Source: Melieria omissa (Eukaryota; Arthropoda; Insecta; Diptera; Ulidiidae). From it: a DNA stretch of 64,000 bases. Positions within the stretch are counted from its first letter, which is position 1. Each line of letters opens with the position of its first letter. Shown here in pieces: positions 56,417-64,000 of this stretch. The stretch is taken from NCBI GenBank assembly GCA_963971225.1, contig OZ020269.1:14660921-14724920 (forward strand). Direction: 5' to 3'. The notes below the pieces were generated by a model. The model was not told where the DNA came from. It did no database searches and was given only the letters and a program-made list of their open reading frames with translations. The position numbers and the translations under genes are program-made.

Positions 56417-58300
56417 ATGGACTGGAACTAATGATTTCCGTTTACGTCTTTCAAACGTATCCCAACTTTATGTTTAGTTTAGTGGGTTAGTTTCATGGGT
56501 TGAGAGATCACTGGTGAAACAGGAAGAGGTCTTATTATCCAACCAAGAAATTAGCCTAAGAAAGGAAACCTATCAAAGTGTAGTGGGACTAGAGTTGCCA
56601 GGCTAAAAAGATGGAAGTAGAGATATGGCTCCTTCTTAAAGAAAGTATAAGATTTGATATCATAGAAGCAGAGATCATATCAAAAAACCTAACCTTACTT
56701 AATTTTTATGCTGATCTGGGTAACTTCTAAACCAAAAAATTGCTCATTGAGCCAAAAATATTTGGTTTGTGTCAAAAAATAAACAGCTACCTATTTGGTC
56801 ACATCTTACTAAAGTTGAAGCCATTTGAAATAATAATAAACTGTTGTTAATTTAATTAAATTAACTAATTAATTTGGGTTGTTTTGTGCAGAGACTGTCA
56901 GCTGTTACATTCAGAAATTTTTTAAAACTCTTCACACAAACATCTCTCCACTCTTACACATGCATACAGACACATAAAAAGTAGCTAAATATGTCATGAG
57001 TGTTTGACACTCAGGGCATATTGCACTCAATACGAAACATATTCCTGCGATGTGTGTGTGTGTGTGAGGAGGTGGTGTGTCAAAAGTTACAAACTTTTCC
57101 AACACAACACACTTTGCTCTTAAAAAAACAACCAGCAACTCAAGTTACAATTTAAAAATAGCTTCTAATGAGTCGCGTGTGGCGTAACTTTTTCTTTGGC
57201 CCCATTCAGTTGGCAACAATTTACCGAATAAAGCTTAAAACACTCACACACACATATGCACATATGTCTATAAGATCAAAAGTATACTAAATATGTAAAC
57301 ATTGAAATTTAATCCCAATGTCATTTACTCTCACTTTTTTTGCTGCTCGAAAGAACACAAATAAAAAACAATCAAACGACTGAAGAAATTCTAAGAATGC
57401 TCGACTGCATTGTTGTGTGCTCAGAAAAAGTTGTGCCGCAAGTGACAATGTGCCGTTTGAGCAGCAGTTGAAAGCCTTTAAATGAGTGTCAACAAGATTT
57501 AGAAGGCTTCAAGCATGATTTAATCTCATTGCCAGCAAAGCCGAAAATCCAAAGCAATATGAAACGCAATTTTGACGCAAGTCAAAAACAGTGAAAGGAA
57601 ACACATTCAAGACTGAGACTTGTCGCATTTCAATGTAACGCAAACGCGGAATTCTAAAGTGTGTCTTGAAAGTCTTGAAAGTGTTGTTGCAGCTAATGCT
57701 GAAAGCGGCTCATGCCACATGCCACATGCCACACGCTTATCGCAAAGGCTTCAGTGCGCGTGGTTTATTTTTTTTGATGGCAGCTACCCAGAAAAAGGGA
57801 TCAGCCGGTATGTGCACAGTATGTCACTGTGTGTGTGCGGGTGACTGACAGATTGAGGCCCATGATGTGGTGAGCTGGCACAAAACTTTGTCAGACCCTT
57901 TTTTTTTCTTCATGTACTTTTAATGATGACGCGCACAATTTGGCCCTTGTCTTTGCTGAAATTTTTATGTTTATTTGACAATAGAGCAATTTTTTTATTT
58001 TATTTTCGGATTTGGCTTTCGTTGGAATTGGTTTTATATTTACCTGTTTTTTTGTTGCCATCTAACTGCAAACATTAAAAAATTCCTAAAAGAGGCATTT
58101 CGAAAAAAGGGAAAATAATTGCAAAATAAACGACTGGTGATAGCACAAAAAGCGAAGCGACAACAGCAAAATGTCAACGCAATTTTAAAAAGCGTACAAA
58201 GCCGCAAAAAAGGTTTAGCTGATTTCTTTCATTGATAAAAATTATAGTCGATTTAAAGCGTCAACAAGGCAGAAAGGTCAAAGCAATTGTTGGCAAATCA
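56417..58300. other. Intergenic DNA, no gene supported
   Basis: Contains (GT)n near 57053-57067, CATGCCA repeats near 57712-57735 and a decayed duplicate block near 56545-56640. No domain-bearing frame. Confidence 0.45.
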
Positions 58301-58620
58301 AAGTGAAACGAAGGTGCGCACGATTGAGGCGCTTGAGGTGAGGTCTTGCAGGGACCCTGTTTGGTTCCTAGTGATACCAGTGGGAGTTCCTTAGTGTTGT
58401 GAACGGACTTAAAATATCTTAGATACGTTAGAGATGATTGAGTTAGGTTAGGTAAGCTGGCTCGTAACGCACAACCCATGTTGGGTACCTAGTGATACCA
58501 GTTAGGTTAGGTTATGGAAGCTGCTTTTGTTAAAGATACACTCGAAGGCCTTAGAGGCCCATGGTTAGATTAGGTTGCGGTGGCTGCCTCTATAAGAGAC
58601 ACACTCGGAGGCCTGAAAGA
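58301..58620 (-). mobile_element. Stacked LINE 3'-end fragments
   Basis: On the minus strand the pieces read ATGGG(T/C)CT..AGGCCT(T/C)CGAGTGT, then a short variable part, then AACCTAACCTAAC. The pattern appears about three times (near 58620-58565, 58560-58500 and 58480-58440). It matches the 3' UTR of the LINE at 17.1 kb (CACAATGAGCCATTCTGGCC..CGAGTGG). No coding part remains. Confidence 0.6.
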
Positions 58621-58958
58621 CCCATTGTGATACCACACATTTCACCCGTTTTTTGAACTGTGTATGCAACACTGTTTTGCCAACATATGTTACAGCACAC
58701 ATTTCAAGCGGATGGGGAAAGGGGGGAAGGGACCTACAGTTTAACGCCGAATCCGAACGGCAATTGGCAGTTTTTCGTTCACACTTGGAGGTTCTGCCAT
58801 TGTCTGCCAAGAGCGCACTTGTACGATTCTTGTAATTCTCATTCCCTTCATGTGGATAGCGATAGAAGTAGACGAGTTTTTCACCAACCCGAGCCAGGAA
58901 TCGAACCTGGGGCCTTTGGTATGAGAGGCCAGCGCGCTACCCGCTGGACTTTCGAGGC
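58621..58958 (-). mobile_element. SINE with tRNA-Met-like head, copy A
   Basis: Minus strand from 58958: GCCTCGAAAGTCCAGCGGGT (box A region), CTCATAC anticodon-loop-like segment (CAT), and a perfect T-arm CCAGGTTCGATTCCTGG with box B at 58897-58907. The acceptor stem does not pair, so it is not a tRNA gene. The body has CACATGAAGGGAATGAGAAT, the core CCGTTCGGATTCGGCGTTAA with CTGTAGGTCCC (about 58726-58762), and the end GTGTGGTATCACAATGGG. Confidence 0.9.
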
Positions 58959-59250
58959 CCATTGTGATACCACATATTTCACCGATTTCTTGAAATGCAA
59001 CACTGTTTTTTTTTTCAATATAGGTTAGAACACACATTTCAAGTGAATGGAGGAAATGAGGAAGAAGACCTACAACTTAACGCCGAAACGGAACAGCGGT
59101 TGGCACACTTTCACACTTGAGCGATTCTTTTAATTCTCATCTGCTTCATGTGGATAGCAATAGAAGTGGATGGGACCAGACGTAGCTAGGATTCGAACCT
59201 GGGGTCTCTGGTATGAGAAGCCAGCGCGCTACTCACTGGACTATCGAGGC
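58959..59250 (-). mobile_element. SINE with tRNA-Met-like head, copy B (tandem with A)
   Basis: Head-to-tail with copy A, with almost no spacer. Head GCCTCGATAGTCCAGTGAGT, box B GGTTCGAATCC (59189-59199), core CGTTTCGGCGTTAAG..TGTAGGTC (about 59061-59100), A-rich run, then ACAGTGTTGCATTTCAAGAA and GTGGTATCACAATGG. The tandem state suggests insertion of one SINE at the end of another, or a dimer that moved as one unit. Confidence 0.88.
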
Positions 59251-59440
59251 GGAGTTCGAGTGATGTTTCGAGTGGACATAAAAGTGATCAATGAGAATGG
59301 GGCGAAGCTAAACAACGATTTAATTTCTTTCTTGGAGACCCCAACTAAACCAGGGAAGAAAGGAGAGTCCCACATGTGAGTAAGGTGGAGTCTTGAGATA
59401 GTCCAACTGAAGTAACGAATGCGGTTCAAGGCCAGGTTGA
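59251..59440. other. Unassigned sequence between SINEs and LINE fragment
   Basis: I recognise nothing here. A short frame (FRVDIKVINENGAKLNND..) has no known domain. Confidence 0.35.
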
Positions 59441-59738
59441 GTAGGGAAGCCTTTGTACTGCACATACCACACATTTACTTGAAGGCAAAAATGACTCATT
59501 GTGAATCCCTTCTTAAATAATTTTGGAGCTAACCAACAGCCTCAATCGGCGACTTACTTACGAGGGCAGTCCGATAAGTACTTAGCCCCACCGCCCGATG
59601 GTGCCACTATCGTAAGAGAAATTTACTATCGTGTAGTACATCTTCGTAGACGGCTACTGTCAAAATTTCAGCCATATTGGATTTGTAGTTTTGTTTTGAC
59701 CGCGTGTGGAAACGAAAGTGTCCGCGGATTTTAGAAAA

Positions 59739-61169
59739 ATGGAAAAAATAACAATATCGGTCGGTGATTCGATTCTTGTTTTTTGAAGGGAAATCGCGCA
59801 ACGAAATCAAAGAGCGCTTGGATGCTGTGTACGGTGACTCTCCTTCAATGGCGACCGTCAAAAATTGGTTTTTGATGAGCCACGCCCAGGTGCCCCAAAA
59901 ACGGCTACCACGGAGGATATCGTGACAAATGTCCACGCTTTCGTAATGGCAGACCGCCGATTGAAGGTGCGCGAGATAGCTGAGACAGTCGGCATCTCAA
60001 AAGACCGCGTGGGCCATATCCTGTACGAAATATTGGGTATTAAAAAGCTGTCAGCTCGATGGATGCTGCATTTGCTCACTCCGGACAACAAGCGCATCCG
60101 TGAGACCACTTCAGAGCAGTGTTTGACACTGTTTAACCCTTTCGTGCACATAAGAGTTACAGCTATGGTACGGGGAAACTGTTTACAGTTCATAGGGTCC
60201 TGAGCCGCGCTGAATCCGAATCCGAGGTCGGATTTTGGAAATTCAAGATGGCGGATCCAATATGGCGGACGGTAAAGTCAAAAATTCGAGATTTTAAAAA
60301 ACCAAACCAAAACCAACCACAAACTGTTCTTGGTATTTTTTCGATATCTCTCTCGGTTTTTGAGTAAAAAATTCATAAACATTAGAACATCATCAGTTTC
60401 TTACTCATGTGGTTGCAACGCCTATGTGCACGAACGGAATAGACGGCAGATAGGGCTGCGATATTTTCAAAGTCGAATTTTTGACTTTACCGTCCGCCAT
60501 ATTGGATCCGCCATCTTGAATTTCCAAAATCTGACCTCGGATTCGGATTCAGCGCGGCTCAGGACCCTATGAACTGTAAACAGTTTCCCCGTACCATAGC
60601 TGTAACTCTTATGTGCACGAAAGGGTTAAGCGCAATCCGAAGGAGTTTCTGCGTCGTTTCGTGACCGTCGACGAAACATGGATTCACTGATACACACCAG
60701 AGACCAAGGAACAGTCGAAACAGTGGACTTTGCCCGGCGAATGTGCTTCGAAGAAGGCAAAGACTGTCCCATCGGCCGGAAAGGTTATGGCCACCGTTTT
60801 CTGGGATTCACAAGGTGTGATCTATATCGACTACCTGGAGAAGGACAAAACGGTCACAGGGCTCTACTATGCCGATTCGATGCCGAATTGCAGAAAAAAC
60901 GGCCCCATTTGGCGAAGAAAAAAGTGCTCTTCCACCATGACAACGCACCAGCTCACACCTCCACCGTATTCTCCAGATTTGACTCCGTGTGACTTCTTTT
61001 TGTTTCCAAACTTGAAAAAGTCACTCGCCGGGCAGAAATGTGAGTCGAATGAGGAGGTTAGCGACGCCACGGAGGCCTCCAGAAAACGTATTTTTCAGAC
61101 GGGTTAAAGAAGTTGGATCATCGCTGGGTCAAGTGTATCGAGTTGAAAGGCGACTACGTTGAGAAATAA
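59739..61169 (+). pseudogene. Mariner transposase pseudogene 3
   Basis: From MEKITISVGDS to YVEK with a TAA stop at 61167-61169. Visible blocks: helix-turn-helix (REIAETVGISKDRVGHIL), LLTPDNKR, first catalytic Asp in TVDETWIH, second in HHDNAPAHTS and third in YSPDLTPCDFFLF. The spacing between the second and third Asp is about 20 codons too short. There is a TGA after TWIH, at least two frameshifts, and the MITE inserted after EQCLTLF. It is inactive, though all three Asp codons remain. Confidence 0.9.
60133..60629. mobile_element. 489-bp foldback MITE with TTAA duplication
   Basis: Element 60137-60625 between TTAA 60133-60136 and 60626-60629. Terminal inverted repeats are 153 bp each (60137-60289 and 60473-60625) with about one mismatch, starting CCCTTTCGTGCACATAAG. 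Removing it with one TTAA leaves the mariner frame continuous (LTLF followed by KRNPKEF), which fixes the boundaries. Near-identity of the arms suggests recent activity. No transposase is encoded; TTAA use implies a piggyBac-type enzyme. Confidence 0.95.
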
Positions 61170-61560
61170 ATCGCCACTTTTTCAAAATTTTCGTTTTTCT
61201 TTTGTAGGCTAAGTACTTATCGGACCACCTTCGTAGACTTGCCAAACAATTCTTAAAAAACTACATATAGGTCTGGAACTCCAGAATCTTGACACCTCTA
61301 TGGACCACTACTTGGTCTATGTGAGACCCCCGTGGGTCAGCCAACCTAACCTAACCTAACAGTCCCAATCCGTGGCAAGCCAGTTCGATTTCTTAATAAA
61401 GGAGAGAAAATCCCAGACTTCAGGTCCGTCAGAAATCTTGACCCCCGGATACAAAGTCGACATTCCTGCAGTGCCGAACAGTGGCGTAGGAAATGTTTTA
61501 CAGTTTCAACTTCTTCTTCATATCTGCAGCTTCTTTAGACATCACTGGACAACTGGTCAA

Positions 61561-63229
61561 ATTTGATTTGATTTTATTTGCATTTTTTACATTCATTAGA
61601 CTCAGTGAAGCGCCCAGCCTTTGTGCTTCTGACGCAAATAAACAACCGTTTTCAAAACATACGTCAAACGGAAAGAAACAGCAACAAATTTTTGCCATTC
61701 AACCTCTGTCAGAGGTGTTGCAAACTTTTCTTGTTGTTTTAGTTGAAAACTTTGATTATTACACATTAATTAAATATGCCATGAAGAATGACCTTAAAAC
61801 AAAGCAACAACAAAACAATACTGTCGGCAGTAATAAAACAAACAATATGTTGCTTATAAAAATTACTCAAGCGGATTTGTAGCCTTCGAACAAGTCAAAG
61901 TTATTTGAACCACAGACGAAATTAAGCTGAAAGGAGATGAGGGGGGAACTTATGCAGAGGGAAAAGAATGCAGATTGTAAGCATTTAAGTTGGGTGTAGT
62001 TGTTGTAGTTGGTACAAATAACTTGACACGTTTAATGTACACAAATGTTCGTTTCTGCGTGTGTGTGTGTGTGTGTATGTTGTGTCTTTTAGTAGACCCC
62101 AGGCAGCCACTAGAACCACAAATAGTAGTTTCTTGTAGTAGTTTCATTTTAAAATGATTATCACACACCCAAAACACACCAACTTAGAGGCTGTCTTGTA
62201 GCATACATTTAGGCGCTCGCGCTTTAAAGCATCGCATAGAGGGTCTCTCTCTCCATAAGAAGAAGTTTCGGTATTTTTTGCCCATTTCGAATCTGAATTG
62301 TTCACACAAAACGCAAAACAATAACAAAATCATCATCAACAACAACAACACCAAAAAAATACTGTAAATGACAGTAGAAGTTTTCCGTGTCGCTGTTGAA
62401 ATAATAAAATGCGGCGCATAAGTAGCGGCATCAGTTACAGACACTGCTGACATGAATATGAAGTATTTGTGTGCATGTGTGCGTGGCCTACAGACAGTAC
62501 TGTTTTATTATTGTATTTTCTACACAATTTCATTTACCTTAAATCCGCAATTTGCTGCACAGTCAAGCACGAAGCAGTGTCGGCCCACTGCCCAGCAAAG
62601 ACAACAACAAAGCGCCATAAGAATCATGGCTGTGATTATGTTGTGTCACATGACAACAACAACACCAACCACCACCACCACCACTAACCACACAAAAGCA
62701 ACTGCACAACAAGGACAGCAAAACGAAAAATGTCCAAGTTGCAAGTGACAAATTTGACTTTCTTTGTTTTTGCACTGTTTCGTTCGTTCAGATTTGTTCA
62801 TTTCTATTCTTTAGTTGACTGTGCGATAGCGCACACAACATGTAACCGTCGCGCCAAGGACTTTAAGAATGCTAGTTTTCTTCCTTTTCGAGTAGATTTG
62901 CCGATATGGAAAAATCCATAAGCGCCATTTTTAGATTTGTTTTTTGCTCTCTTTTCATGCCACTCACACATTGAAATGATTTGCTTTGAGTGTGCATGAG
63001 TGTGTGTGGGTCTTTGCTTGGTTGTCACATTGGCTATTTGTTGGTTTGTCAAATTGGGGGAATTGCGCGCACATTGAACGCAAAACTTGCATTATTGATT
63101 CTACATATTTGCCAATCAAATGAAAATAACACTATTCAACTTTTATAGATTTGAGTTATTTTAGTCTGAGATTTTAAAATATTTAATCTAAATAAATAAA
63201 TATTGGATAGCTTTCATCATCATCTGTAT
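61561..63229. other. Intergenic DNA, no gene supported
   Basis: Includes a 129-codon plus frame (61493-61882) that begins in LINE-derived sequence, (GT)n near 62059-62077, and ACAACAAC/ACCACC-rich stretches near 62650-62690. No domains. Confidence 0.45.
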
Positions 63230-63950
63230 ATTTGTATAAGTGCAATCAAGTTATGCTAGATGGCGTTAGAAAAACAAGATTTCATACTAAGGAAACTTCT
63301 CAGACAATTTTGTGATTGCGTCATTCAGTTTTGTTTGAGTGAGTCTCAAAGATGGAAACCAACAAAAAGACAATATGCCATATTTTGCAGTTTTATTTCA
63401 ATTGGATTACGATGACGGCTTTAGAAAGATACGATTTTGTACTAGGAAACTTCTCAGACAATTTTCTGATTGCTTGACTCAGTTTTGTTTGAGTGAGTCT
63501 CAAAAATGGATACCAGCAAAGAGAGAATATGAAATATTTTGCAGTTTTCTTTCAATTGGATTACACTAAGATTAAGATTTCGTACAAAGGAAACTTTTCA
63601 GACAATTTTGTGATTGTTTCTTTCAGTTTTGTTTGAGTGAATCTCAAAGATGGATACCAACAAAATACGTGCAAATATGCCATATTGTGCAGTTTTCTTT
63701 CAATTGGAGTAGATGATGGCTTCAGAAAGTTAAGATTTCGTACTAAGAAAATTTTTCAGACAGTTTTGTTTGAGTGAATCTCAAAAATGAATACCAGCAA
63801 AGAGAGAATATGCCATAGTTTGTAGATTTCTTTCAATTGGATTATACTAGATGGCATTAGAAAGATAAGATTTCGAACTAAGGATACTTTTCAGACAATT
63901 TTGTGATTGATTCATTCAGTTTTGTTCGAGTGCATCTCAAAGATGGACGC
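63230..63950. repeat. Degenerate tandem array, about 150-bp period
   Basis: Five partial or full copies of TAGATGGCGTTAGAAAGATA, AGATTTCGTACTAAGGAAAC, TTTTCAGACAATTTTGTGAT and GAGTCTCAAAGATGGATACC. CAGACA words lie near 63301, 63455, 63599, 63757 and 63892. It ends shortly before the window edge. Confidence 0.85.
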
Positions 63951-64000
63951 CAGTTCTAAGTGATGGGGACGCCAACTATTGCTGCCTAACAAAGAAGACG

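Larger units (their letters stand above)
59561..61233 (+). mobile_element. Mariner copy 3 (irritans-like), holding a MITE
   Basis: Flanked by TA (59559-59560 and 61234-61235). Inverted ends of 27 bp match at 24 positions (left starts CGAGGGCAGTCCGATAAG, right inward CGAAGGTGGTCCGATAAG). Unlike copies 1 and 2 it encodes a Himar/irritans-style transposase. Without the inner 489-bp element it is about 1.18 kb. Confidence 0.92.
59441..61560 (-). mobile_element. LINE 3'-end fragment, split by a mariner
   Basis: 59465-59550 (GACTCATTGTGAATCCCTTC, GGAGCTAACCAACAGCCTCA) and 61361-61560 (GTTCGATTTCTTAATAAAGG, TTCCTGCAGTGCCGAACAGT, CAACTTCTTCTTCAT) match consecutive parts of the 17.2-17.45 kb LINE 3' region. 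The mariner at 59561-61233 lies between them. The extra piece 61236-61355 ends in AACCTAACCTAACCTAAC and is a further LINE-tail fragment. Confidence 0.75.

Noticed and set aside
57808..57832. CACAGTATGTCACTGTG, which looks like two inverted RSS heptamers
   Set aside because: There is no nonamer at 12 or 23 bp and no target duplication. It lies in GT-rich simple sequence and is probably chance.
58886..58958. Possible functional tRNA-Met gene on the minus strand
   Set aside because: The T-arm and CAT loop are good, but the acceptor stem does not pair and SINE body sequence follows directly, so it is a SINE head.

Overview
This window looks like dipteran nuclear DNA, most likely from a tephritid-type fruit fly. 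The family assignment is inferred from overall character, not proven. The sequence is AT-rich and gene-poor, with arthropod-style core promoters (TATA plus TCAGT initiator), mariner transposons, RNase H-bearing LINEs and tRNA-derived SINEs. Nothing bacterial or viral is visible. Only four protein-coding genes can be supported in 64 kb.

Genes (8.6-20.8 kb). Four intronless S1A serine protease genes lie head to tail on the minus strand (CDS 8947-9723, 13126-13887, 15716-16492, 19807-20580). Each has a signal peptide, an R|IVGG activation site, an intact His-Asp-Ser triad, its own TATA/Inr promoter and an AATAAA signal. They arose by segmental duplication of units that include promoter and flanks. 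A decayed fragment of a fifth unit is visible at about 8.6-8.76 kb. Three genes carry an unusual Gly189/Gln226 specificity pocket; the fourth has the trypsin pocket Asp189/Gly226. Overall layout and C-terminus recall the Drosophila seminase group of reproductive proteases (from memory, moderate confidence).

Mobile elements. Two dead mariners sit inside the protease units and share a lost catalytic Asp, so they were copied with the genes. One is split by a 1483-bp element with a perfect 5-bp CGTCG duplication. Its ends read CACAGTG-23 bp-ACAAAAAT and CACAGTG-12 bp-ACAAAAAT, the layout of V(D)J recombination signal sequences, so it is a Transib/RAG-like non-autonomous transposon with asymmetric 12/23 ends. 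This is the most striking observation in the window. A 5'-truncated LINE (17.1-19.5 kb, minus) fills the gap between genes 3 and 4. An older LINE (22.4-24.96 kb, plus) is split by a minisatellite that is itself split by a SINE. A LINE 3' fragment at 59.4-61.6 kb holds an irritans-like mariner, which holds a TTAA-flanked MITE. Four TTAA-flanked inverted-repeat elements (708, 272, 83 and 489 bp) are present, two confirmed by paralogous empty sites. Two SINE families with different tRNA-like heads share a central core, and one has a 3' end that matches LINE 3' ends. Several LINE 3' ends finish in (CCTAA)n.

Repeat landscape. The rest is a patchwork of unrelated degenerate tandem arrays with periods of about 17, 47, 60, 85-110, 136, 140, 150 and 175 bp (1.2-5.2, 6.7-7.05, 23.5-24.4, 28.9, 30.96-33.7, 35.6-39.1, 43.9-45.2, 47.2-50.0, 53.4-54.4 and 63.2-63.95 kb). 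There are also two long pentanucleotide tracts of opposite orientation (26.9-27.95 and 51.3-52.0 kb). The remaining intergenic DNA is simple-sequence-rich, with no supportable gene.
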